Source of the DNA: Arachidicoccus ginsenosidivorans
Lineage (GTDB): Bacteria; Bacteroidota; Bacteroidia; Chitinophagales; Chitinophagaceae
Direction: 5' to 3'
DNA length: 64,000 nt
NCBI RefSeq assembly: GCF_007971385.1
Contig: NZ_CP042434.1
Location: 2,604,001-2,668,000 of the forward strand
Below the pieces are notes generated by a model. That model was not told the DNA's origin and made no database searches. It saw nothing but the letters and a program-made list of their open reading frames with translations. How positions within the stretch are numbered: position 1 is the stretch's first letter; the number at the start of each line of letters is the position of its first letter. Shown in pieces: positions 19,657 to 29,348 of the stretch. Both the position numbers and the translations under genes were made by a program.

Positions 19657-19698
19657 AAATCCCCGAACTTAAGCCTTAGGTTTAGCGTTCGGGGATTT
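19657..19698. terminator. Bidirectional terminator after the RNA-repair operon
   Basis: A perfect 12-bp stem (AAATCCCCGAAC / GTTCGGGGATTT) with an 18-base loop separates the operon from the convergent secreted-protein gene. Confidence 0.8.
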
Positions 19699-19748
19699 AT
19701 TGTAAATAAGTATGCCATTTAGCGTAAGCTTAATACTACTAATTCGTT

Positions 19749-22135
19749 TTATTTTTTTATAAATTTCAACCAATCTTTTCCATTCTGGGATTCAATAAAA
19801 TAGACCCCTGAAGGTAAATTGCTGATTTGTAAAGTATTATCTCCTTGTTTGCCCTGAAATTCTAGGACTTTTCTACCAACTGAATTGTAGATTTGGATTA
19901 CTGAGGCAATTGGCATGATCATGTGCAACTGGTCTTTAACCGGATTAGGGAATAAGGAGACTATATGATTGGTTTTTGAATAATTTACTGTTCTTACCCC
20001 TAAGTTTTTGATATGACCACTGGCATCCAGTTGTTGTAACTGGTAATAGTTAAAGCCTATTGCTGGTTGCAGGTCATCCCATTCATACTCAGATTTATTA
20101 GCGCTATTGCCACTTCCCTTAATGGACGTTAATTTACGGTAATTTATGCCGTCATTTGATCTATCGATTGTAAATCGGACATTTTGAGATTCAGTAGCTG
20201 TTGCCCAGCTCAGATGTATTTTATTTTGCCTGCCTGCTGCCTTAAAATAAAGCAAGTCCACTGGAACGGTATAATTTCCAAACTCATAGGCGCCTATATC
20301 AACGAAACTGTTATTTATTCGTGGGTGATTTAACTGGTCTACCGTAAAAAAGGCCATAATTGCTGTATTATTACCATGGTCGATAGCTTGACTTCCAGTA
20401 ATTAAAGTTAGGTCACCTGAAGAATTATCGGTGAAAGGATTTTCTAGACTAATAATATTATGACCGCCATCTGCGCCCAGCGTGGCTTGCCAGGAGCCAT
20501 TACCATTAATGTAGCAGTAGGAAAAGCTAGTCGTGTTGATTCCTGCTGCTTGTGGAGAGGTGCCTGCGTTATTACCAAATAGAATCGAATTTTGAATATT
20601 ACTACCAGTATAATCAGCCAATGCCCCTGCAAGGCTCTGCCCATTGATTCCGTAGGCCCCTGTAGGGCCATCATTGCCGAAAAAATCTCCCGAGCCGCCG
20701 ACTCCGCCATTGCCTCCTTGGCCCCCTTGCCCCCCTATTGCCTTATTTTTACTAAACGTACAATTAATGATGTTTACAATGCCGGTTTTTGTGCTATAGA
20801 TACCTCCCCCGCTGGCTGAACCTGCATTGCCTCCGTAACCTCCATTGCCTCCTGCCCCGCCAAAATTGTCGGGTTGTCCTGCAATGGCGGCACCTCCCAA
20901 ACCACCATTTCCGCCAAGACCACCATTTCCGCCAATTGCTTGGTTGTCATAGAATACAACGCCAATCAATTTTGGTGAAGAGCCGTTGTTATATAAACCG
21001 CCGCCGAGCCCATCGCTACCTGGGCCTCCATTGCCACCATTTCCACCGTTATTTCCATTACCACCATTGATGCCAGCGGTTCCATTTTCCCCAATATCCC
21101 CATTTAATCCGTTGCTGCCATCTCCGCCTATTGCCTGATTGGATATAAAAGAAACATTGATCAGCGTTGGGCTGGCCATCTCGTTATACATGCCGCCGCC
21201 ATAGGCGGGAAAGCCGCCCATACCATCAATACCACTGATGGGATTTGGTCCATCCCCGCCAATGGCCTTGTTATCTTTAAATATTACATTTTCAATGGTG
21301 GGCGCTGCATTTATGCACACCATCCCTGCGCCGATATATGGTTCGATATACTGCTCGCCAACTAACATGGTGGCACCACATGATCTTCCTGCAGTAATAG
21401 TAAGTCCTGACAGCATAGCGCTGTCCTCTGTATCTACCGTTATTACAATATGTCCAGCGTTATCGCTATTGTCACTAGGTGTTAAGGGATCACCACTTAA
21501 TATGGTTGGGAATTTTGTCCAATTTCGTGCATAGATATCTGGGTTGCCAATTGATGGAAAACCGCCCATTAACTGAACGTTTTGGGTCAATACAAAAGCA
21601 CTTTGCCATAGTCCAGGTTCAGTTGCGTGGTCATCGTTTGCATTGTATACTGGATAATAGGTGCCTTGTGCGATATATATTTTTAAAGGCTTCGTATCCG
21701 TCCAGTTAACCGTCCCGGCATCCTGTTGTTGCCTTACCCATAATAAAGCACTTGAAAGGTCTGTTATGGCATTATTCCAACTGGAGCCACTTTGATCACT
21801 AGAGGCGGAAACCTTTTGGTTGACATATAACACATTGTCAGTTGTTGGGCTTGGATTTGCAGCGATAATAAGTTGAAGATAGCTATTTTCAGCAATGGCA
21901 TAATCCTCAAGTGTTCTTCCGATATTCAAAAGACTTCCATTATAAGCAATCAACTGATTCTCCATAGGAAAACCAGTGGCGACTTGGATGGTATGCGTCA
22001 ATTGTTGGATAGAATTACTTGCGGGTTCATCTATACTAATTACTTGACCATCAGGTGTTTTGATTTTAATTGTCGTCGCTTGTAGAAAAGTGGCAGTGAG
22101 ACTTAAGGAAATAAAAAGAAGTAAAAATTTCTCAT
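19749..22135 (-). CDS. Secreted ubiquitin-like / beta-helix protein with T9SS sorting domain (frame interrupted)
   Basis: About 795 residues when one T (plus strand) is added at 22128-22130, which joins an ATG at 22135 and a signal peptide (MRKFLLLFISLSLT...) to the long frame. Residues 21-93 resemble ubiquitin: strand IKIKTPDGQVISIDE, a helix, NQLIAYNG, then GRTLEDYAIAENSYLQLII. Next come a right-handed beta-helix (IYIAQGTYYP, TISG-like turns), three to four Gly/Asn-rich inserts, and at about 600-690 a beta-sandwich. The C-terminus (FPNPVKDQLH ... LPSGVYFIES ... WLKFIKK) is a type A T9SS sorting domain. Thus it is exported and probably attached to the surface. No catalytic residues are evident. 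The convergent RNA-repair operon is not obviously connected. Confidence 0.82.
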
Positions 22136-22400
22136 GGAAAGTAAATTTAGGTTTATTAAATAAAGCTGGAGATGGCGTGTTGCCTCATTGTAAAGATAGC
22201 AATAAATTAATTTATAATTTAATGTACTGGGCAAGGCCTGCATTTTGGCCACAGATAGCTTGAATTTATTTTAATCTGGTGGATAAAATAGATCACCTGA
22301 TACAAATAAATTTCAGGATTCTTTTAGACGGCTTATCCAATGGGGTGTATCTCATAATTGGGAATGCACTTTGTGGTAACTATTATGAAGTTATCTATAA
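22136..22400. other. Intergenic region upstream of the ubiquitin-like fusion gene
   Basis: Holds the promoter region of the minus-strand gene starting at 22135 (a weak TATCTTTA box reads on the minus strand near 22190) and otherwise AT-rich sequence without a gene. Confidence 0.3.
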
Positions 22401-22432
22401 AAAACTCCAGCCTTTAATTTGACTGGAGTTTT
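22401..22432. terminator. Terminator at the end of the polysaccharide locus
   Basis: Stem AAAACTCCAG / CTGGAGTTTT with a 12-base loop, 33 bp beyond the stop codon of the last locus gene; A/T ends make it usable on both strands. Confidence 0.75.
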
Positions 22433-22464
22433 CAAGATTGTATTTTGGGCTATATGGATTGAAC

Positions 22465-23585
22465 TTATTTTTCTCTCTTTTTTTCATTGGCCATAAAATT
22501 CGGATTATCTGCAATGGCCCTGGCATCTGCCAGGCTGTAAACAGAACCGTCTTCATAGAAAAGCCCATTGATGGTGCCTATATTTCTTTGTGGTGTCAGA
22601 TAAGCGGGTTTGACCATCAAAGACCAAAAATAGTTGCCGATTTCAGCTTTTCTGACATGAGGGGCTAAACTTGCGAAGTCTGGAAAGAGCTCATTTTGGG
22701 GCAATTTGTGCTGGTTCCAGCCATTGCCCGCCGGCCGTAATCTTTGCCACTCCGTAATCCATACAGGCCGTCCAAGCACTTCAGTAATCTCCTTAGCCAT
22801 AGTAAGATCGTTATTAAATGCAGCGAGCTTGGTCGGATAATTATTATGGAACTGTAAGATGTCAATATCCAGGTCCATAAAGTTGCCCCAATTTTGCATG
22901 CCTGGCAGTGATCCTATGGTAAGAGGAATGCCTCTTTGTTTTCGTCTTGCTGCCTTAAATAGATACCTGGACATGGCTAGTCGGTTATTAGCTAGTGGTG
23001 GTTCGTTCATGACTTCAATGGCCAATAATCTTTTATCATCCGAGTGAATATCCATTATACGATTGACAAACTTCTCTGGCTCTTTCCAGCGGTCCTTATT
23101 TCGACTGATGGTTAATCCGGGAGACATCACCGCAACCGCTGTCTTTGGATTCTTGTCTTTTCTGGCTTCTGGCGTGTTTTCTACCCCACAGCTGTCAAAA
23201 AGAGCCAGGAGGATTTTCAAACCCATTTTATCTGAAGCCTGTAAAAGCTGCTCCAGACACTGTTCGTGTCGTTTTGGGTTTTCCAGCCAGTATTCATAAC
23301 TGAGCCAAATTCTAAGGGAATTCAGACCGATGCTTTTGGCATAACCAAAATCACGTAAAGTGATGTCGTGATCATATTCTTTCCATTGCTGCCAGGTGTT
23401 ATAGGCCTTGGCGGGAAGATAAACGGCCCCCTGGGAATTTTTATCTGAGGCGTAATGGGCTGATAGGGCTCCCGTAGTTCAATATGGGAAGTAGAGTTAC
23501 TTTTACCTTTGGATAACAGCGGCAGGGTGGACAGTCCGATTGCGGCCATGGTTGTATTCTTAAGAAAATTTCTTCTTTCCATCAT
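22465..23585 (-). CDS. GH5-like (clan GH-A) glycoside hydrolase (frame interrupted)
   Basis: 373 residues once one base is added at the GGG run 23433-23435 (plus strand), which turns the sequence into KIPQGAVYLPAKAYNTW and joins the two frames. The N-terminus has a twin-arginine-like leader (ERRNFLKNTTMAAIG). The clan GH-A core is seen: SLRIWLSYE, the acid/base in IEVMNEPP, LQFHNNYP, and the nucleophile in PVWITEWQR. It is a cellulase/mannanase-like endo-enzyme; the exact substrate is open. Last gene of the minus-strand locus. Confidence 0.85.
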
Positions 23586-23647
23586 TTTAATTTAATTGTT
23601 TCGAATAGTACTTGGTTTTGCTTATTTTCAGATACAAGTATTGTTTA

Positions 23648-25197
23648 TTATTGCTTCGCTTGATAACCGGGTCTTGTGCCTTTGGCCATAATTTGGGTTA
23701 TGGCCGCTTGCATTGCTTTGGCACGATTTGGCTGTTCTATTGCGATATTGTTGTGTTCTGTCGTATCAGTGGTAAGGTCGTATAATTGTGGTGTAGTACT
23801 CAGACCAGTGGGGATTTTTTTATTTTTCATCCAGTCCGGCGTGGGAGAAGTTTGCGGGGCAATGTATTTCCAGTTTTCGGCGCGCAGCGATAAGGTATAA
23901 GACTCCTCAAGCATTGTGTCCCTGCCATGTTCAGACTTACCCAGAATTACTGGTAACATATCATAACTGTCGGGTGCCTCATTTGGGGATAATTTATGGC
24001 CGATCAGATCAGCCAGTGAGGCATAAAGATCCACATGGCTGAATAGCGCATTATTGACAGCTCTGGTAATTTTGCCAGGCCAATAAGCAATGGTCGGCAT
24101 CCTTGTGCCGGCTTCAAAAGCGCTGTATTTACCGCCATTGAAGGGTCCCCAGGGGCGATCTGTCCCTACTAAGGCTTCCGCCTGATCCTGATAGCCATCA
24201 TCTAATACGGGGCCGTTATCGCTACTGAATATAATAAGTGTATTATCAGTTAATCCTTCTTCTTTCAGGTATTTAATCACTTCACCTACTGACCAATCTA
24301 ATTCAGCAATGGCGTCCCCTCTTGGCCCCATCTTGCTGGCCCCTTTAAATCGGGCATTGGGCGCACGTGGTACATGGACATCGGTTGGCGCGAAATACAG
24401 GAAAAACGGGTTTTGTTTATTTTGGTGGATATAGGCTTTTACTTTGCTTACAACACGCCCGGTGATGTCCTCATCCTTCCACCATGCGGCCTTGCCTCCT
24501 GCCATAAAGCCAATGCGACTGATACTGTCAATGATTGTTCCGCTATGCTGCGAATCTGCCAGCATTCTGGTCATTTCAGGATGCTCAAGGCCTGTAGGTA
24601 AATTACCCACCTTGTGTTCATAACTAATGGCAATGGTGTCTGATTTTTCCAGTCCAACTACATGGTGGTTTTCCACAAATACGGTAGGAACCCTGTCAAG
24701 AGTTGCCGGAACGATAAAGGCGTAATTAAATCCAATCTCTAAAGGCCCGGGTTTAAGTGAATCATTCCAGGTAGGCATTCCGTTACCTAAACCCAAATGC
24801 CATTTTCCGATAACAGCCGTATGATAGCCATTATTTTGAAACATACCTGGTAGGGTAGGCGTGCCCGGACGAATTAATAAAGGGGCACTTCCGGGCAGGA
24901 TGGCTGCATTATTACGGAAAGCATAACTACCTGTCAACATGGAAAATCTAGAGGGTGTGCAGGTCGAGGCCGTACTATGTGCATCTGTAAATCTGAGGCC
25001 ATGTTCAGCCAGATAATCGATATTTGGCGTTTTTACGCCAGTAGCGCCATAGCAACTCAAATCGCCATACCCTAAATCATCGGCATATATGACAATAACA
25101 TTAGGCTTTGTTTGAACCTGCTCTTTTTTGTGTTTTTGCACGAACTTGCTATGATGACTACCGTCAACAACAATAGGATTGAATTTTTTATTTGCAT
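23648..25197 (-). CDS. Lipoprotein sulfatase, arylsulfatase type (frame interrupted)
   Basis: 516 residues when an A is added to the T6 run (plus strand) at 25124-25129. That links a lipoprotein signal (start ATG at 25197, lipobox IASSC) to the long frame. The sulfatase domain has YADDLGYGD, the maturation motif CTPSR (Cys about 80, converted to formylglycine), GKWHLG, and FSSDNGPVLDD with metal ligands. It needs an anaerobic-type or FGE maturase encoded elsewhere. Its place in the locus implies that the target glycan is sulfated, though many such genes desulfate other substrates. Confidence 0.9.
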
Positions 25198-25239
25198 TTG
25201 AGTAACTTTTAATATGGAATAAGTATATAGGGTTGCCAG

Positions 25240-26343
25240 TTATGGCCTGCGAAGTATCCTGGGAGCCGGCTCAGGCGAAAAAGAGGGACTGTTACCCTTG
25301 ATTCTGGGCCATCCGTTCTTGAAATAGATTCTGTCCAGTAGCATGACCCTTTTATCAAATTTTAAACCTACTGGACTTTTCTTACTTTGGAATCGGCTTT
25401 TAGGATCAATAGCATGATAGAGCATCCAATACTCTTTTCCGTGGTTTGTGGTGATAACCGCATTATGACCTGGGGCGTCCCAGTGGGTATTTTTTTGTAA
25501 AATCACGCCATTACCCGAACCGTCTATCCCTTCAAATTTTTTATATGGCCCCAGTACATTATGTGAACGTGCCACCATAACGGCATAATGAGCCTTTGGA
25601 CCACAGCAGTTATCTCCCGAAAAGAATAAATAATAATAACCTTTTCGGTAAATTAGCCAAGGGCCTTCTATCATGTTATCATAATTGTCCTTTTTATCCG
25701 TGGCAATGAGTAGATCCTTTGGGGCGCTATCTTTTTTGAGGGCTGTCCACCCGTCCAATTGTTGCATCTGAATAGGCGCATGATCAGACCCCCATAATAT
25801 ATAGGAATTTTTTGTGACGGGGTCATGAAACACCATCGGATCTATATGCGTGTAGGAACGGCCGCAGACCAGTGGCCTGCCAATATCCGTAAAGGGACCT
25901 TCCGGTGACTTAGATGTGGCAATACCGATGCAATGATTGCGCGTGCCATTATGTCCTGAGGCAAAATAAAGGTAGTATGTTTTGCTATGAGCATCATATT
26001 GTATATCCGGTGCCCAGAATTCACTTGTGCTGTCCGCCCATGTGGGTTTAATAGGCATACCATCTGGAAGGTATTGCCAGTGTACAAGATCTTTTGATTT
26101 TGCAATCTGCAAATGAATCATTGTTTTTTCTTCATGCCAGGTACGGGTTGCGTAGGCATAATACCAGCCATCGGGCGCTTTAATTATGGATGGGTCAGCA
26201 AAAATAGTATTTAAGACTGGATTGGTATATGTCTTTGCACCACCAGCGTTGTGCTGCGCCGCTGCTGTCATACACAAAGAAATACAAAACAGAAAAATAA
26301 AACTGCGCCCCATTATTTTTGAACAAAAATTAAGTTGTTGCAT
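25240..26343 (-). CDS. GH43-family glycoside hydrolase, secreted
   Basis: 367 residues with a signal peptide ending near TAAAQ. A five-bladed propeller of GH43 type: NPVLNTIFADPSII with the base Asp50, EFWAPDIQYD with the second Asp, HIDPMVF, and MIEGPWLI with the probable acid Glu. The usual targets are arabinans, arabinoxylans or galactans. Upstream gene in the same direction is 427 bp away; downstream sulfatase starts 42 bp after its stop. Confidence 0.88.
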   Translation of the reverse strand: MQQLNFCSKIMGRSFIFLFCISLCMTAAAQHNAGGAKTYTNPVLNTIFADPSIIKAPDGWYYAYATRTWHEEKTMIHLQIAKSKDLVHWQYLPDGMPIKPTWADSTSEFWAPDIQYDAHSKTYYLYFASGHNGTRNHCIGIATSKSPEGPFTDIGRPLVCGRSYTHIDPMVFHDPVTKNSYILWGSDHAPIQMQQLDGWTALKKDSAPKDLLIATDKKDNYDNMIEGPWLIYRKGYYYLFFSGDNCCGPKAHYAVMVARSHNVLGPYKKFEGIDGSGNGVILQKNTHWDAPGHNAVITTNHGKEYWMLYHAIDPKSRFQSKKSPVGLKFDKRVMLLDRIYFKNGWPRIKGNSPSFSPEPAPRILRRP

Positions 26344-26770
26344 AATCGATTTATTTAAAATTTAGCACTGTTAAATGATCAGATAATTGTTGTTGCGGAT
26401 CGGATTCCCTTAAATTTATTTGCAGCCATGCGCCAATGGAAAAGTTTACCAACCCTAAAAATCCCAAACAAATACTCCATCTGAATGCAAGTAAAACGAT
26501 GCATGCCGCTTCTAAGAGCCCTATAATTTATGTTTATAAAATTACTATTATTTAAATGCATTTCTAAATGATTTGGATAAATTTTTGTTTTTATGCGAGA
26601 CCTAAAACTACGTCCTAATAAAAATGGGATCGAGTTGTCTGAAAAACGCATGTAAAGATTAGTACGCTGAGCTATGTATGTATTGCATTGACTGCCATTT
26701 ATTAACAAGGAATTGACTGCTTTTAGTATTAACCATACTTAAAAGTACTTTTTTGGATTTATTTTAATTT
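26344..26770. other. 427-bp gap inside the polysaccharide locus
   Basis: A 109-codon frame on the minus strand (26379-26708) is not protein-like and is not called. The gap suggests that the downstream GH43-sulfatase-GH5 group may have its own promoter, but I see no clear TAnnTTTG box. Confidence 0.35.
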
Positions 26771-27943
26771 TTATTCAAGGCTTGATTTGCCAATTTCAAG
26801 TAGCTGCATAAAATCCTGGTATACCAGCGGATTGGTATAGTAGTCGCCATTATTATTTTTGCCAAATGTTTTTTGAATAAATAAGGGATTTAAAAACCAG
26901 GAAGGGGTTTTAGGTGTTACCCGTTTGCTATAACCTTGTTGCAATAAAGGATAAGTGGCCAAAATGACACCATTTTGCGTAAAGTATCTGTAGTACGCCC
27001 AAAGATAATGTGGCAGGTACCATGATTGTGACGTAAACATATCTGCCCATTCGGTATACGGCACTTGCTTATTATTAGCCATTGTTAGCCACTGATAGAC
27101 TTTTAGGTCTGGTGAAAGATGATACTTTTGCAAGAACTCTGCCCCAGACGGACTGCTGCCGATGCTATCTTTAAAATGCTTATTATACAACCTGAAAAGT
27201 GAAAATTCAGGAACAATGATTGGCTTATGTGGCATTAAGGATCGTACAAATTTAAATGCTTCAGCTATTTCCAAAGTGTCTTCTATATGTAAGTGGATTG
27301 CCAGGCCACTGATCTCCTTGTTTTTTTGTGCAAATTTAATCAATTCAAAAACACCAGGTTTTTGTTGCTGTGCACGTTCAAATAGAGCAGGCAGGGAACC
27401 CGCATATAGTTTTGGCAGTTCCCAACCTGAATGTTGTTTATAGAATTTTAAAACATGCTGCATTAAACGGTTGGTAAATATAATCAGGGGAACTTCGTGG
27501 CGCTGATTATACTGCAGATCACTTTCCATGGTTTCTAAATTAGGCTCGTTGCCCAGCGCGAATAGTCGCACATAAGGACCTACTTTTTCAAGGATACTGT
27601 CTACCATTTTAAAATAGCGTATTTCCCGGGCCGATCCAGGTGCTGGAAGCAAGAGCTGCCGCTTTTTAAAATCCCATCTGAACCCAAAGACTATTTTATA
27701 GCCTTGTTTCCCCGCTCGTATAATCTTTTTAATTCCTGGGTTATTTTGAACGCTTAACTGCCCGTCTACATAATCCAATATCCTGGGTGTTGTTCTGATC
27801 CAGTCTGGGTGTACCTTATTCACATATTTAAAATCTATATTCTCTGGGTTGTGGTTAAAATTAAGACCTAACTGTTGACTATAAACGGCCATCGATGTTA
27901 TCGCAAACAGCATGGCTAAAATAATGGATTTAATCTGGATCAT
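26771..27943 (-). CDS. Clan GH-A-like TIM-barrel hydrolase, family unclear
   Basis: 390 residues with a signal peptide (end near MAVYSQ). It has the two signatures of retaining GH-A enzymes: LFALGNEPNLE (Glu133, acid/base) and PIIVPEFSLF (Glu246, nucleophile), with ISGLAIHLHIED between. It is a diverged paralog of the lipoprotein at 33966-35189, which shares all three. I cannot assign a CAZy family; GH39 or GH5-like is possible. It starts 2 bp after the end of the upstream GH43-like gene, so the pair is tightly coupled. Confidence 0.7.
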   Translation of the reverse strand: MIQIKSIILAMLFAITSMAVYSQQLGLNFNHNPENIDFKYVNKVHPDWIRTTPRILDYVDGQLSVQNNPGIKKIIRAGKQGYKIVFGFRWDFKKRQLLLPAPGSAREIRYFKMVDSILEKVGPYVRLFALGNEPNLETMESDLQYNQRHEVPLIIFTNRLMQHVLKFYKQHSGWELPKLYAGSLPALFERAQQQKPGVFELIKFAQKNKEISGLAIHLHIEDTLEIAEAFKFVRSLMPHKPIIVPEFSLFRLYNKHFKDSIGSSPSGAEFLQKYHLSPDLKVYQWLTMANNKQVPYTEWADMFTSQSWYLPHYLWAYYRYFTQNGVILATYPLLQQGYSKRVTPKTPSWFLNPLFIQKTFGKNNNGDYYTNPLVYQDFMQLLEIGKSSLE

Positions 27944-27945
27944 GT

Positions 27946-29136
27946 TTATGGATTTACAGTTGAATAAAATTTGTTAGCTGCATCAATATCCGGCTTAATC
28001 CTATTTTTATCCCATTTAAGAGGGATGACCGCAGGCCGGCAGGTAATTTGGAAATGCCCGGCCATGATGCCACGGGGATTGAAAAACGCCGTTGACCACC
28101 ACTTTCCTTGCTTATCTTTAAAGAAATTGTTGTGTCCTCCGCCTAGAATGGCCGGATATCTGGGACCATAGGGGCCATATATACTGTCCGACTCAGAAAC
28201 GACAACATCATAGCTATATAAACCAATATCATTTTTATCGTCCCTCAAATAAGAGTAAGAGCTGTCTGGTTTTAAAACAGACCAGACGCTTTGAACCAGT
28301 TGGTATTTACCGTTATGTTTATCCAGCCAAACGCCTTCGATATATGGTTCCTTTTTATAAGGCGTTTCTTTAAGTTTTCTAAATGGTGTTGCGATATCGC
28401 TGAGATCCTTTTTCATTGGCGCGATATAATGATCGTGTCCAACCAGGTAAACACTACTGTCTGTATCCTCAAAAATACTTAAATCAATATTGTTAAATAT
28501 AGGCTTATCTTGATTGCCATCTATATTCTTATATGGCCCTTCAGGTTTCCCTGAAACACTTTCCAGTACAAAGGAGCCCTGCCCACCGTTCAAACAAGCA
28601 GCAATGAGCCATGTATGTTGGCTTTTGATATAATGCAATTCCGGAGCCCAGACAGCTCTGTACATGGAATCCAGTACATCCCCGTTAAGGGATTTGGCTC
28701 CCGGTTTTATTGGCCTGCCTTTTTTTTGCCAAGGGGCTGCGTCGCTGTCAAAAGACCAGATCCTGCCAAGTGCTGTCCAGTTTTTCAAATCCGGGGAGCG
28801 CCACAAATAAATGCCATCATTGTAATCCCAACAGTGGGTAGCGCCATTAAAAATACGTCCGGGGCTGGCTGTTGTGCCAGTCATGTAATAATTGCTATCT
28901 GGTCCCAGCATAATGTAAGTGTCTCGCATCCACACATTTAATATCGGTTTTACGGAAGCAGGAACAGTAAGCAAAGAATCTCCTACAGGTGCTGTCGGGT
29001 TACTGTAGACCGGCTTTCTTTTGGCTTGTTGATGACCTGAGCTGCAGGCAGCACAGAAAATGGCCATGAATATTATGAGCGTAATTAAAAAATGCTTGCG
29101 TATAGAAGTTATGAATATTGCTTTATGACTGGCCAT
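27946..29136 (-). CDS. GH43-like lipoprotein glycoside hydrolase
   Basis: 396 residues from the ATG at 29136, which is followed by a lipoprotein signal (IIFMAIFCAAC); an open frame back to 29292 would put 52 unlikely residues ahead of it. Propeller motifs: NVWMRDTYIMLGPD, RAVWAPELHYI, NIDLSIFEDTD, PYIEGVWLD (probable acid Glu), and GGGHNNFFKD. The layout is that of GH43/GH117-like enzymes. Coupled with the next gene downstream (2-bp gap). Confidence 0.82.
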   Translation of the reverse strand: MASHKAIFITSIRKHFLITLIIFMAIFCAACSSGHQQAKRKPVYSNPTAPVGDSLLTVPASVKPILNVWMRDTYIMLGPDSNYYMTGTTASPGRIFNGATHCWDYNDGIYLWRSPDLKNWTALGRIWSFDSDAAPWQKKGRPIKPGAKSLNGDVLDSMYRAVWAPELHYIKSQHTWLIAACLNGGQGSFVLESVSGKPEGPYKNIDGNQDKPIFNNIDLSIFEDTDSSVYLVGHDHYIAPMKKDLSDIATPFRKLKETPYKKEPYIEGVWLDKHNGKYQLVQSVWSVLKPDSSYSYLRDDKNDIGLYSYDVVVSESDSIYGPYGPRYPAILGGGHNNFFKDKQGKWWSTAFFNPRGIMAGHFQITCRPAVIPLKWDKNRIKPDIDAANKFYSTVNP

Positions 29137-29348
29137 TTGTGTCTTTCTTACGATTGGATACTGTGGTTGGCGAGTGATTCTATGTTTTTCCAATAGGATA
29201 ATGTTTGTTGTGGATTTTACGGAACATTTATTTTTTTGTTGGCAACAGCGAATGATTGAATTGGAAGAATAGCATTGGATATAAATTACCATTTTTATAA
29301 ATCCAATGCTACTTACTTTGCTTATCTTAGCCAGATTTCTTGCTGTTA

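Noticed and set aside
20789..21070. His/Arg-rich frame opposite the secreted protein gene
   Set aside because: A shadow of the Gly-rich repeats on the other strand.
26379..26708. 109-codon minus-strand frame in the PUL gap
   Set aside because: No domain, no start context and unlike the neighbouring genes in composition.
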